Part shown: positions 11,450-23,906 of the stretch, piece by piece
How the letters are laid out: every line of letters starts with the position of its first letter
Position numbering within the stretch: the stretch's first letter is position 1
DNA from: Vanrija pseudolonga
Lineage: Eukaryota; Basidiomycota; Tremellomycetes; Trichosporonales; Trichosporonaceae
Direction of reading: 5' to 3'
Length of the DNA: 64,000 nt
NCBI RefSeq assembly: GCF_020906515.1
Contig: NC_085852.1
Span: 2,294,001-2,358,000, forward strand
Position numbers and translations under genes: made by a program
Notes under the pieces: model-generated
Databases searched by the model: none
Seen by the model: only the letters and a program-made list of their open reading frames with translations
Told to the model about the DNA's origin: nothing

Positions 11450-12264
11450 CGCCGCGGCCAGCGAGCAGCTCGCCGCTAGCCAGCCAGCTTGCGACGACGC
11501 AGGACGCGGTGAGAATCGGTGCTCGGGCCCGCGTGCACACGCGCCGCCGCGCGCGGGTGTAGTTGCCGGCCGGCGCGGTATCCTGCGCCGGGGGCAGCGG
11601 ACCGTGCGTGCCGCCGCGACGCGAAGCGGCGTGGGGTGGGCTGGCTGCGTCTGTCTGGTCCGAGTCGCCCGCCGGCCGGGCTGGTATGGCGGGCTGGCTT
11701 GGTCGCTGGGTCACACGCCGATCCACTCACCAGATGCCGGGGATGCGTGTCGTGTGATTTGGGCAGGCAGCGCGCTGTCGTCGAGCGTGGTGCGTGCTGG
11801 CGAGCGGGGCGAGGAGCAGTCGCACCGGTGATGATGGGCAGGCAGGTGGGCGGCGGCGTGGAGGCCGGTAAGGAAGGGGGAAGGAAGGTCACTGGCTGAG
11901 CGCGCGGGTGCCGACGTCGAGTGGGGGGGCTCGGGGGTCGTCGGATGGTGCTGCTGCGTGTCGCGGCGCTTTCCTTGCTGCTGCTGCTGTCGCCGTGTTG
12001 CGTATGTATCGGTGCTAATGATACAAGGTTGCAAAGTGTCGACGCGCAAACTACTGGCGAGAGCAAAAGGAAGGCAGGCCTGTTGTCGTGAAGCAGCAAG
12101 CGCGAGGCGGTAGCGTGCAGCGTGCAGCGTGAGGCAGCGCAGCCAGCAGCCAACCGTCAGCGAGTGAGACGTGCACACGCGCGGGGGGGAGGGGGAAGCA
12201 GAAAGGGGCGGCGGCGGCGGCGGCGAGACAACGGCAGCACTTGTGGTGGACGGCGGCATCAGAG

Positions 12265-12335
12265 CCAAGCAAGGCAGCCAGCCAGCCAGGCAGCCAGCCA
12301 AATGCCAGCCCAGCCAAGTCCAGCCAGCGAGCCAG
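12265..12335. repeat. CAGC/CAGG-rich degenerate microsatellite
   Basis: Irregular run of GCCAGCCAGCCAGGCAGCC and variants in the intergenic DNA between PBP1 and the ASH-deaminase gene. Confidence 0.75.
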
Positions 12336-12733
12336 TACAATGGCCCACCATCACCCACCCACCCACCGGGCATGCACGCACAATGGCATCCCATCCCCCC
12401 ATCCCCTGTCGTTTTGGCCCCGCGACACCACTCAAAGGACAAGACGGAATCAAATATCAAAGCCCACTCCTCCCACGCCAGCGCGGACAAACCCTCATTG
12501 TGGCGTCAGGGAAAATGGCAGCCTGTTCATGCGACACAATCCACGTCCCAGACGGATGATGCATACAGACAAATGCGCAAGTCAAGAGTTTGATGGGAGA
12601 GAGAGGGGTAGAGGGGAGTGTGTAGTCCTACGCCGTGGTACACGGCACAGGCTACATGGCAGAGACAGAGAGAAACAAAGAGATAGATGGAGGGAGAGGC
12701 GATAATGAGATGAGAAAGGCGACAATACCGCTG

Positions 12734-15700
12734 TTATGAGCGGCCTCGGCGGGCAAGCTCCAGACACTCTTCTTCGAGCCCAACAACGCGGCTCACTTGC
12801 ACGCCCCCTTGTTCGAGAATGTTGACACCCTCGCATTGGACAAAGTCGGGTGGCTCCTCGACGCCCAAAAAGACCGTCTTGACGTGGGCGCGAACGAGCT
12901 CGTGCGCGCAGCTCGGGCCGCCAGACGTGCGAACAGAGCACGGTTCCATTGTCGCAAAGCACTCGGACTGGGCGAGCACTTCAGACGCCGAAGGAAGAGA
13001 AGACTCGGGGTGGGAGTCTTCCAGCTCCGTCATTCGCTCGCGGAAGTTTGTCAGGGCGTTGGCCTCGGCATGTGTGTTGCCCGGAATCTGGCGCGAGTAT
13101 CCGTCTGCCAGGATGAGACCAGCATCGGTGCCAGTGACAGGGTGCGTAAAGGTCGAAAAGTAGGGCTTGAGGGTCGCAAAGAGCGGCTCGGACGTGGGGA
13201 GGAACAGCGTCGAACCAACACAGAATGCAGTGGGCGAGACCGGGCACTTCAAGGTGAGCTCGAGGCAGTGACGCATGATGGCCAGGTTGAGGGGGTCTTC
13301 CGAAGTCGGCTTGATTGGTGCAGGAGCCTGTTCCACAGGCTTGGGCTGAGCCGAGACGTCAATCGTGACCGACTCGTCGGTGTTCTTGCGGTCAAACACC
13401 TTGACGGTGGAAACAAAGGCTTCGCTGCCATCCGAGCCGGGGACGAGATTGACCAAAATCTTGGCCTTCTTGTTTGCCTGGAGGGTGACCACGACGCAAC
13501 GGGAAGCAGTGGCAGAGGGCACCACGGGGCTGGCCGCGCCAGACAGAGGTGCGCTGCCCGCCTCGGCACCCGCGGCGGGCTCTGGCTCGGAAGCAGCAGT
13601 TGTAACACCCAGCTCGGCAAGGCGCTTCTCGTACTTTGCAATCTTGTCGGGCTTGTTCTTGCGGCGCGCAATCTTGAGCTTTTGCAGCATGGCCTCCACT
13701 TCCTCTTCCTCCACCTTGGACAGGGCCACACCGGCGTCCTTTTCGTCGAGTGCGAGAGAGATGTCCGCAAACGCACCAGCCGGAGCATCGGCAGCTTCGA
13801 CAACAAAGGTGCGCTCCGTCTTGGACATGTTGGTGATGACAAAGCCAGAGTTGGAGGGCCACTCGCCGGTCGAGGTAGGAACAATGTCCAGCTTGGTGAC
13901 GTCGAGCGAGAGCGCGGGCATCTTGCGCACCGTTGCCTTGACCAGCACGTTTTGGTCGTTGAATGAGTCGAGTACGTTTTCAACAGCAATCGTCTCTTGG
14001 AAGTTGCCCACCATTGTCGGTGTGAATGAGAATGACGCAACCTCCTTGCGTCCAAACGCCGAAATAACTCCGTATCGGCCGAGGCCGAGCTTGAGATTAC
14101 CAGAGGCAATGGATCCCGAAGTGCGCATGCGGAAGACGCCAACACAGTCGCTCTTGTTGTGGATGACAATGGTGCGCGACTTGATCTCGCCGCGTTCACA
14201 GGTGCCAAAGTTGATGGACGACTGTTGAACCTCGAGGACCGAGCGGACACACGATGATCTAATCACGAGGTCCCTAACAGGGAGCTCGGACAGCTCGGTG
14301 AACGACTCGCCGACAGCAGAGCTGAGAAGAGAGTGGTCATACTCCATGAGCTTGATGAAGATGCGAGACTCGGCGCGCTTGGCTCTGGTCGAGATGTGGG
14401 GTCGCGTGGAGCCGTTCGGAGTCATGAGAACCACAAGCTGGCGCGACGATCCCGGGGGGACCGTCAAGACACGGGCCGCCACAAACTTGCCGCCGCTGAC
14501 CGAGTTCTGGAACTCTTTGCGCAGGGCCAGAAGGCGACGGACATACTGCTCCTCCTCCTCGGAAGTGAGGTGGGTGACAGCCTGGGTGGAGCGCTTGGCC
14601 TCGTGTTGCTCGATCGCGACAATGAGCTCGTCTGGGCTGAGCTTGGTGACGTCCGAGACCGATGCCGGGTCGCCCTTGAGCTCGATACGCTTGCCTGTCA
14701 GGGCTGGCGACTTGGAGCCTGCCGACTGCGACTTGAGGATCGGCGCCTTGAGGATCGGCTGGATCGTCGTCGGGCTCGAAGGAGCGTCGGTTCGCGACCC
14801 CACTCTGGAAGGTGTCGTTGGGGGTGCCTGGTCACGATTCCGACCTGGCGTAGAAGGGTCACGTCTGACACTCGACGGCTCACGGTGTCTTCCGGGCGTA
14901 GACGGGTCCCTCTTGGTGCTCGAACCCGACTTGACCTTCTTAGGCTTGGGCTCCTTGAGGTACAGGCCGTTGGCCTTGGCAGCCGCCGAAAAGTCAAGTT
15001 TGAGCACCTTGGGGTGCTGGCCAGAGAGCTTGGTCTTGTCTTCGTGCGAAATCGACTCCAGAAGCTGTGCACGCTTGGAGGTGGCAGGGGTGCGGTGGGC
15101 AGAGATTGGGGGTCCGGACGCTAGGTCAAGGTACTCGGCATCATCGAGCAGAGTGCGGTCCTTGAACGTGCAAGAGTCACCGTACAGCTGCACATGCTTG
15201 CCACGGCCGCCCTTTTTGAGGGTTGCCGCCAACGAAGAGCCGATAGAGGCCTTCTCGCCCTCCTTGACGCCTCTTGTGACACTCTTCTCGCGTGCCTTGG
15301 ACTTGGACGGCGGCTTGGAGTCGTTGGCTCCCTGGTCCTTGTCTTGGAGTGACTCGACAAAGCGCTCCTTGAGGTTGCCATTTGGTCGGTCCGAGTCGGC
15401 CGTGAGGTAGTTGTACTTGGCCAGGATGGCAGGTGCCACTTGGGGCACAGGGGCGTCGCCGGCCTTGACATACAGCTCGACGTCCTCTGGCTGCGAGGCC
15501 GTGAGGTCCAGGACAAGCGGCTTCTGCGTGAGGTTCTGGAACTGAACCGTGCGGATAGAGGGCGAGTTGATGACCACCGAGCCAAAGTCGAGGAAGTTGC
15601 TCCCGGAGGGCGTAAGAATTCGGTAGAGGTGAGAGTGCAGGGTAACATTATAAACTGTCCTGTCAGCCACAAGTCACGCGAGCAGACAACTCACCGTCAA

Positions 15701-18372
15701 CGTTCTTGGATCGCACTTCAATGAGCTGGTTGTTCTCTCTATTAAAGAGGTTGCGGACAAACACCTGCTTTTCGTATCGCTCGTTTATTCTTCGGGGGAA
15801 GAAGTCGATTCGCTCAGTAACCGTTTCGAATGGTGGAATGACAATGATATTTCTGTTGGTGTTGAGAACCTTTGAAATGGCGGCAATCTCAACACGAGCG
15901 GATAACGCGCTCATGTTCTCGATCTGAATGGTGGTCGACTTTGATGCGCCGACGGTAACCTCTCCAAAGTCGATAAGGTGACCAGATGGGATAGATATGA
16001 TGGACGTACACGACGTCGCGGTGCAGTGAACCGCTTGTCTTGTGCGCGCTCCTGGGCGGGAACGCTGGCTCGATGGAGCCCAATCAAAGAAGAGCTTGAA
16101 CGACGATGACCTGAGGGCACCAGCGACGTCTGGCGGGTTGACCAGGTCGCGTGCTGGTCTGTACATGGCAAAAACGCGGTACTCTGTGCCAGGGCGCATC
16201 GTGAGCTCCTCGATCTGATTGGGAATATCGCGGTCGCCAAGGTTATCTGATGGCTTGGTCTCCTCTGTTGGCCCTGTCTCGTTTGGAGACAAGTGCTGAG
16301 AGTCCTCGTCATCAGACTCGTTCTCTCCTCGCGTCGGTCGGTAGCTGGATGCCCGCGAGGTGACGCGTGAGAGCGGGCGCGATGGCGGAATGGAGCTTTC
16401 GCGGTCACTGACGCCAAAAGCCGACCAATCTTCCGACTCATTAAGCGTCCGGGTGTCCGTCGTCACGCTCGACGCATCGGTGAAGACGTGCGACCTTGCG
16501 CTGCCGCTGGCTGGCCCGGCAGCCTCTGATGCTGCGTACCTCAATGTGGAGGCAATGTCGCGACCGCGGTTAGAGTCCCGCGTGTCCTTTGTTGACGTCC
16601 GCGAGAGAACCTCTGCCCTCTTATCGCGTGGGCGCACGGGCACGTCCTCGTCAATGTCCTCGCCCGCCACTCCTGCCAGCCTGTAGACGACGTCGTAGCC
16701 AGGCGTAGCCGAGAAGTGGACGTCGATTGGCCTATCGCCCATGTTCTTGGCAATGACGAGCTTCTTTGCCCACGAGCCGTCTGGGATTTGACCAAAGTCC
16801 AGCGATGTGCCGCTGAGAATGCGCAACGTGTTGTCGTGAGGGCTGGCGCCGCACGAGCCGGTGGCTCGAACATTGACCGCATTTCCTGATTGGTGCACAT
16901 TCGAAATGACAAAGTCAAAGTCAAACTCTGGCACGGGGGCCAGAGGGCGGAGAGATAGCCGGAGGTGACGAGACGACAAGGCAGGCAGGGGCACTGGTTC
17001 GGGCGAGTTGTCGACTCCAAAGACGTTCTCAGAGTCGAGATCCCGAAGAGAGAACCAGACGCTGTCCTTGTGGCGTGCGTTGACGACAGTCGTGTTCCAG
17101 ATCAGGTCAATCTCTGAGCGATTGACGAGAATGATGTCGCGGTGAGCTTCGGTCCCCACAACATTGTCGCAGCCAAAGTCGATGAGGAGCTGGCCAGACT
17201 GGAGCTGTGGGGCGGTGGCGAGACCGGTGGCGGGGTCTATCAATGCCGCCGAGAAGAATGAACGGCAGACTGTCGCGAAGAACGGGAGGGCAACGTTTTG
17301 ATGGGCCTGGGGCCCAACCGGGAACGGTGGGCTGAGTGTGTCCGCTGCGGCGTCGTCCCACTGGGCCGGTTTTGTCGCGCGGACGAGGATGGAGCCGTGG
17401 ACCGAGAACGACCGGTGGACAGGGTCAGATCGGCGAGTGGAAGCAGACGCGTCGCGAACAATACTTCCTGATGCCGACATGCTCGACTGGGAGGCGGCAT
17501 TCGAGCCCGTGTCTGAGAGGATGCTGGTGCTCGCCGCTGACGGGAGTCTGGGGACGGGCGAGAGCTCTGTATTTGTCCCGGCTGCGCCAGCCGGTAACAC
17601 ACGTGGGGTAAAGCCGTCGTCTGTTGACGGGGTTGAAGCGCCACCTGCTGGGGACGCGGGCTGCGACGATGTGGGCTGGAAGGCGAGAAACACTGTCGTG
17701 GTCGAGCCCACGGGCAGCGAGAGATTCAAGGATGGAGACCCTGCGCTGTTCGATAAGGACGAGGTGGACGATTCGGAAGACGACGGAGCTGAGATGCCAG
17801 GTCAGCATCGCATCACACGAGCAGAGGGTCACGGCGGTCACGGCGGCAACGCCGCCGCTGCCGCCGCTGCGTCACTCACCTTTCTCGTCGTCAGCCGCCC
17901 AGAACACGACCTGGTGGCCTAGGTCCGAGCCAATTTCAACGTCCACTTTGCCGTCCGAGACATTTCTCAGACCAAACGAGCGGACTCGCTTCTGGCCACC
18001 GGCCGCATCGAGATATGTCGACTGGACATGGATCCAGCCTGATGGGACGTCGGCGAGCTGAACCAACGTGTCTTGCGACGCGATTGCGAGGCGCGATGCC
18101 AATGACGTTGGAGATGGGTCATTCTGAGCGCGAAGGGCGTGGGCAAAGCCGTTCTCGCCACCGCTGCTCGCGACGATGGGGATAGGAGCAGACGCCGAGG
18201 TAGCCGTGTCGATGGGGGCCGCGTCGGCACCATTGGAGGCTGCTGGCGCCGAGCCCGAGCTCGTGCCCGAGGTCGCCGGAGCCGCAGCGCCGACAAAGCC
18301 CTCGGCGATGCCAATAATGCCCTGCACGCCGGCCTCGACGGCGTTCTCGAGCGACTGGACAATGTGTGCCAT
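12734..18372 (-). CDS. Giant ASH/MSP-like Ig-repeat protein fused in frame to a RIB2-type deaminase domain
   Basis: Three exons, 17880..18372, 15695..17788 and 12734..15654, give 1835 residues with clean phases. The first ~1650 residues contain repeated beta-strand motifs of the ASH/MSP (Hydin-like) Ig fold: DFGCDNVVGTEAHRD, DFGQIPDGSWAKK, DFGEVTVGASKSTT, DFGSVVINSPSIRT and NFGTCERGEIKSRT, each followed by a strand like IQIENMSA or IVIHNKS. Low-complexity Ser/Lys/Arg linkers lie between. The last ~180 residues form a zinc deaminase: HAEANAL (H1724, E1726) and TMEPCSVRTSGGPSC (C1768, C1778), most like fungal RIB2/DRAP deaminase of riboflavin synthesis (VFLGVEEPP motif after the second cysteine). 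No stop or splice site separates the parts, but an ATG at 13276 could start a separate deaminase. The fusion is seen in sequence; its product as one chain is inference. Confidence 0.8.
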
Positions 18373-20415
18373 GGTAGGTTGTGCGGGGGTGCTTCGGGAG
18401 GGGTGGTGAAGAAGGAGGCGGCAAGTGAGTGGTGCCGCAGAATTGTTCGGGAGGGGGGGGGTGGTCGGACGAGGAGGCGACGGGCGACAAGTTGTTGTTG
18501 TTGCCGAGCTCACGGGGCTCGGCGGTAGAAGCAAAGGGGCGAGAGGGGGGAAGTGCGCAGTGGAGCGCTGGCGCTGCCGCTCTGGGGGGTTCTAGTGACG
18601 ATTCATGATGGCCACTGTCGAGAAGATAGGCAAGTGTCGAGCTGGCGTGTCACGCGAGCACGGCGGGGGAAGGGGGGAGAGGGCGGGGAGTGGAAGAGGA
18701 AGGGGGTGTGTGATGCGAGCCGCGGCGTGGCGTAGAGTGTGTGTGCAGTGTGGCGATGGGTCCTAGCGTGGTGGTCGTGTGAGACGTGTGTCGACGAGGG
18801 AGGAAAGAGACTTGTTTGCCGGGGGTGTCGGACGAGTCGAGGCTGGCAGGACAAGGCAGGCAGGCGATTGAATATGGTAACACGGGCACTGTCACTGGCC
18901 GGGACAGACAAAAAGCCGGCAGGGAAGGTTGCAACGATCAAGATGGGACTGGATGGGGTCTTGTCGATGCAAGCGGCGTAGAGGCCAGAGCCGCGCAAAG
19001 TGTTGTTGAAGAAGAGTGCGGAAGGACGAGGGCTGCAAGACGAGGTCGCGTTAGTGAGCAGGCAGCAGGCAGCAGGCAGGCAGGCAGGTTGCGGCAGTGG
19101 TCGACCTAGTCCAGGGTGATCCAGTCAGTCTGCCGCCAGCAGCCCGCACATCCCCAAACTCTGTTTTCTAATCGGACTTTAGGGCCGCCCTAATAGCTTT
19201 TTGTATTTTGGTCACTTGGATACTAATCAGGATGCATTAGGAATTAGGAATTAGGAACTGACCTTTAGTGCGGTTTGCATTCGTCGTGGGCCAAGTCGTC
19301 TCCTCGGCCTGCCTTGCCTCGGCCTCCCCTCCTTCTCCCTTGATGCACCTGGCACACCCGCTGACCGACCTCCCTCCCCTCGTTAGGCCCACATGATACA
19401 TTTTCCTTCCGTTTACACGGTGCAAACGCCTTGGCAAAGAGTGGGAGCGTGGGTTGGAGGGACGTCGACGACGAGTTTCGCCGCAGCCGCAGCCCTTGCC
19501 GCACGCCCACGCCCGCGCCTCTCTGCCATGTGCCTGCTGCAACGAAACATCTAAGGCCAGAGAGCGACGAGACGAGAATCAGTTGCCACTTTGAGTACCG
19601 GCCGCCGATCTGACCGGCTGCAGCGTTGCTGCTCCAGTGGAGTGGCTCAGTTCCAAGGCCCGCGTCAGACTGGCACCATCAAAGGCAAACAGAACACTGG
19701 CTGCTGGCCGATGAAGCGAGCCGCTAGCTGGCAGCCAAGTTTGCCATCTGGGCACACGACTCCCCCCATCATCGCGGCCCGGTGGCCAACCCCGCAACCC
19801 CATCGCTCGCTGTCTGTCACTGGAACGTTGTAGCGCGGTTCGCATGCAACTAACAGCGGCGACCAACGTGACAACCTCCGAGCCGCGACTGCTCAGCGTG
19901 GGTCGTCGGCTTCGTCGGGTGCTTGGCTTGACGTCGTCAAGATCCGCGTCCATCCGCTTACCGCTTGCACGCAACGCCGCCATGGCCCAACTGGCGGGCC
20001 GAACCCCACCGCCAAGCCCATCGTCTCCGCTCATCTGGGTCCAAAACGGTCCATTACGGGGCTGGCTACCAAAGCATAAAGTAGCAGATCTAACAGGTCG
20101 TCGTCATGAGTCCCAAACTCATCCATCCACATGCGCTCCCCTCCCCCGGCCCACGCAGGATGATGCATGGCCTCTCTCTACTCGTCTCGACTCTCTCTCT
20201 CGCTCAGCAGGCACAGGGTGGAACGTGGCGACCACAAACGCGTCGTCACTGCCATACGCACGACACGCGTCGGGGGTGTGGCAACTCGCCAGTCCACCCA
20301 CCCACCACTGTTAAGCCAGTGGCGACCCGCTTACTCGCTGTCTGCTACGTTGTCAGCTTGGCACGAACATGACAGTTGGCAGACGTTGCCAGTCGTGTGA
20401 CACGTGTGTCAAATT
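18373..20415. other. Two-kilobase gap without a supported gene
   Basis: The first ~400 bases are pyrimidine-rich on the - strand and likely hold the leader of the ASH-deaminase gene. A CAGG/CAGC microsatellite lies near 19060-19090, followed by an AT-richer patch (19150-19260) with the direct repeat AGGAATTAGGAATTAGGAAC. Frames on both strands show no known protein. Confidence 0.5.
19058..19090. repeat. CAGG/CAGC microsatellite
   Basis: Run of GCAGGCAGCAGGCAGCAGG and GCAGG units in intergenic DNA. Confidence 0.8.
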
Positions 20416-21190
20416 CTACCCACCAGAGATGAGAGCGAGGATCATGCTGCGAGAGTGTTAGTTGCTGCTACGTTTGCGGTCATCGTAGCACCGCACTCAC
20501 CGGTAGAGGTAGTAGAAGAAGGAGATGAGGTAGAAGCCGAGCTTGATGAACGACTCCTTCTTGTGGCCAGAGAGGGTACGGAAAATCTCAGTGGCGTCAT
20601 ACATGTGGTTCTTGCCCAAGATCCTGCAGACGATCGTCAGCGCCCGACCGTGTGCGTCACAACGTCACGCCAACACCACGCACTTGTTGACGTTGTAGGC
20701 GACGAGCGGTGCGTTGAGGAGGAACGCGAGCCACTGGGAAGACAACAGGAACAGGAGGGTGAGGAAGGCGTGCGCAATCATTTCTGGGAGAACGAACTGG
20801 CGGTTGTCAGTGGGCTGTCCTCACGAGCATCACGCAGCCACGGGCCACACGCACTTGGTTGAGCTTGTTGCAGAGGTCGATGGGGTTGATGTAGTCTGTT
20901 GCCGTCAGCCAGGTCTGTGCGACGGTGCGCGCAACACGCCGGTGGAGCCGGTGCGGGCCGGGCGGCGCGCGCCAGCACGACGAAGATACCCACCGCACTC
21001 AAGGTCCGAGAACATGATGATCTGGGGTGGTTAGCTGCTGCTGTCGATTGAACGCTTTGCAGCAACTTACAAAGAAGACCATGGTGAAGAGGAGCACCGC
21101 GGCCATGATGACCGCGAAGAGGAACAACCATCCTGCAGTGTGTAAGTGAATGCAAGCGTACCCCTCGCCCAACGCACCTTCGCCGCCCAT
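20416..21190 (-). CDS. ERV14: Cornichon-family COPII cargo receptor (Erv14-like)
   Basis: ER-to-Golgi export receptor for membrane cargo. Seven exons (21178..21190, 21071..21132, 20994..21021, 20855..20895, 20684..20796, 20501..20623, 20416..20446) give 136 residues, the usual length. Three to four hydrophobic helices: [20 protein letters not shown], a second within [20 protein letters not shown], and a C-terminal [19 protein letters not shown]. Family motifs: [20 protein letters not shown] and the conserved Asn-Lys before the third segment, then [18 protein letters not shown]. The first exon carries only 13 nt. It shares a 278-bp divergent promoter with the RRM gene on the + strand. Confidence 0.95.
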
Positions 21191-21468
21191 TTTGATTAGA
21201 TGTTTGATGTAGGAGGAAGGGGAAGAGCAAGTTGCGATGTAGTAGACCGGTGTGTGGGAGGTGTGACTTGTCGACGTCGAGATTGTCGTCGTCGTTGGCC
21301 GATCGATGTGAGAGCGAGCGTACAAGGGACTGACGACATCGCGTGGCAAAAACCGCCACAACCCGGCCAAATGGCCCAAAACCCCGCACGCGTAGCTTGT
21401 GTCCATCGAGGCCGCCGCATGCAACAACAACAATCGGTGCATCACTCTTGCTTCACACACCACACAAC

Positions 21469-22406
21469 ATGTCGCGCGCAAAGCCGTACTCGCGCAAGCC
21501 GGCCGCTGGCGACCCCGACAGCCAGTGGAGCCACGACCTGTACGACGCGTCCCGCACGACGCTGGCCGACAGATTAAGCGGCAGCGGCAGTGGCAGCTCA
21601 TCCAAGGCGTCCTCACGGTCGGCGGCAGGGCCCAGGTCGTCGTCCTCGTCGTCGCTGCTAGACCGCCTCGGCTCGTCATCAGCAGGCCGCGAGCTCCTCC
21701 CCTCCTCGCCTCTGGTCGGCGGGTCCTCCTCGTCCAAGCTGCACGGCTTCACGTCCAACGCGCCGATCTCCGCAAACGCAGGCAAGGAGCTGCTGCCCGG
21801 CAATGGCAAGGCGGCGCGCAGCGCGCGCAACTCGCGTCCGCGCGGCGGCGCCGTCGACGCAGGCCAGCGGAACCTCGTGGCCTCGAGCCTCGGCGCCGCC
21901 CTCCTCTCTAACAACAGCCGGCGCGCAGAGACCTCGGTGTCCATCTTTGGCGCGGCACGCGCGTCAACCACCTGGGTCCGTGTCGAGCGGCTGGCGAAGG
22001 GCACGACTGCCGAGGACGTCCTGTCGGCTTTCGCGCCCGCGCCGATCCTCAACACACGCGTGCTGAGCCGTAACGCCGACCGCACGGCGACGATCGAGCT
22101 CGAGCTCGCGGAACGCGCCGCGGCGGACGCGCTGGTGGCGCAGTACGACGGCGTGTTTGCCGACGGCGACAGGCTGCGGCTAAGCATCAAGACGAGAGGT
22201 GGGGGACAGCAGCAGCAGCAGCGGAACGGCGGCGGACGCGCGCCGGCGCCAGCTTCGGGGTGAGTGGTGTGCGGGAGCGGTCACGGGACACCACTGACAT
22301 CCCCAGCAAGCTCTACTCTGACCGCGTGGACCAGCGTCCGTCGGCGGTCGCTGGTGCGCCTGCGTCGGGCGGCGCGTCGCTCGCGTCGAGACTGAGCCGG
22401 AGGTAG
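21469..22406 (+). CDS. RRM-fold protein with Ser-rich N-terminus, unknown function
   Basis: Two exons, 21469..22259 and 22307..22406, give 296 residues. Residues ~1-160 are Ser/Gly/Arg-rich and disordered (SSSSSSLLDRLGSSS). Residues ~162-245 fit an RNA-recognition-type fold: TTWVRVERLAKGTTAEDVLS for beta1-alpha1, a middle strand ATIELELAERAAADALVAQY and a last strand DGDRLRLSIKTR. The aromatic RNP residues are weak, so RNA binding is not certain; Nup35-type or Mlo3/Aly-like RRMs are possible relatives. A Gln run and basic tail end the protein. The start was chosen as the ATG with the A-rich ACAACATG context and after the divergent promoter; an ATG 126 bases upstream in the same frame is less likely. 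Confidence 0.75.
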
Positions 22407-22632
22407 GCATTAGGTGGAGGGACAGAGGTCGGCGACAGGGAGTCGGCGTCAGCTCGGCGACACTACGCGCATCATGTACTATCACGCAGGGCTTGTGCCA
22501 GGACAAGCCCATATGCCATCTAATGTAATGTACAGTACTACAGAGTTACACTGTGCGGGGGGTGCGTGTGCCACAACGACAAGAGGACCAACAGTCGCAG
22601 CAAGCACGCCTCGCTTCGCTCGGCGCGGCGGC

Positions 22633-23498
22633 CTACGCCAAGAGCTTCTGCACACCGCCAGCCTTGCGCACCATGCGCTTGAGCTCGCCCGGCGTCTTCT
22701 GCCACACGTTGAGCTTGCGGTCCTTGGCCATGGCCTCGTAGTCGTCGCCGTGCTTCTGGACCGACGAGACGAGCCACATGCGCTCGGCGGTGGACGTGTG
22801 GCGGATGACGGGCGCGGCCGAGGCGGCGAGGCTTTCCAGCTCTAGTCGATGTCAGCGGGCTTCTCCCAGTGTCTTCACTCACTCCTCACGACCTCCGTCT
22901 TCGCCACGACAGGCGCGAGCGGCGCCGTCTCGACATTTAATGGCTTGGCGCTGCCACTGCCCTCCGCTTTGGGCTCCTCAACCTCCACAACCTCCTCCTC
23001 GTCATCGAGCACAATGTCGACAATGTTGCCGTCCGCGTCGCGGATAATGCGGCCAAACGACCCGCTGGGTGCCGGCGCGGCCTCGGCCATGTCTGCGTCG
23101 CCGTCGTCGTCGGTTGGCGGGGCGAGCGGCAGCTTGACGCGCTGGTTGCGCGCGCCCTTGTCCACTGGGATCGAGGGGAGGAGGCCGAGGGCGGCGTAGC
23201 TGGGTGGGTGGGTTAGCACAGTTGGCACACGGCCCGCCAATAGAGCTGCGAGGAGGATGCGAGCTAGCAAGTCGTGCAGCCCGCCCCTCGCCCTCGCCGC
23301 CGCGGCGCGGTAGCTCGCGCAGCTCGCGACTCACTTCTGGAACACAGTCTTCTTCTTGTCCCAAGCCTCCTGGAGCGCCTCGGGGCCCTTGAGGGGCGGC
23401 GCCTTGCGCAGCTTCTGGTGCATGCGGCGCTTCTGGTTGAGGGAGGGCTTGGTGCTCCTGTGAGACTTTGCCTTTGAGCGCTGGCGTGGGTTGGCCAT
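22633..23498 (-). CDS. NOP16: 60S ribosome biogenesis protein Nop16
   Basis: Nucleolar assembly factor of the pre-60S particle. Exons 23335..23498, 22883..23199 and 22633..22841 give 229 residues, the usual size. The N-terminus is basic (MANPRQRSKAKSHRSTKPS, then NQKRRMHQKLRKAPPLKGP) and the exon junction falls inside WDKKKTVFQ-NYAALGLLPS, the most conserved Nop16 segment. An acidic middle (IVLDDEEEVVEVEEP) precedes the C-terminal domain with WLVSSVQKHGDDYEAMAKDR, then LNVWQKTPGELKRM, a second family hallmark. Convergent with the RRM gene (226 bp between stops). Confidence 0.92.
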
Positions 23499-23906
23499 TT
23501 TGTCGGTCTTGTTTGTGAAGTGTAGTGGGTTGAGTACGGTTCAGTGACGATGGGCAAAATATCTCAGCCGGATGGAGGTTAGGCACGGGTTGGGGGCGAC
23601 CGTGGGAAAGTGCCCCAGGCTGGGACCACCTCCATCACCACTCGCTGTCCTCGCTGCTTCAACGTCGCGACGTCGAATGCACATGCATGGGCCGCTATCG
23701 CAAGGAAGCACGCCCACAGTGGCGCCAACTGCTTGCTCCGTGGATTGTTGCGGCTCTGCTCAATTTGGAGATTGAGGGGGAGGGTTCAACGAGACCCTCG
23801 GTCAACTCTGGCTCCTGCCAACTCCCCTCGCCCGCCCTCGCCCACCACCCCACCCACCCCACCCCACATATCTACCACCATACATCAATGCACTGCTATA
23901 CTGCCT
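23499..23906. other. Intergenic region between NOP16 promoter and proteasome gene end
   Basis: About 400 bases, with a CCCACC-rich stretch near 23845-23870. It should hold the NOP16 promoter and the 3' UTR of the proteasome gene. Nothing else seen. Confidence 0.5.

Larger units (their letters stand above)
11213..12733. other. Intergenic region, promoter/leader of PBP1 and 3' flank of the ASH gene
   Basis: About 1.5 kb. It has a 14-nt tandem repeat (TGTGTGTTTTGTGC) near 11413-11449 and CAGC-rich repeats near 12265-12330. No supported gene. The PBP1 leader on the - strand must lie here. Confidence 0.55.

Noticed and set aside
13249-14250. 333-codon second frame on the - strand within the ASH gene
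   Set aside because: Alternative frame of the same exon, Ser/Arg/Pro-rich, no motif.
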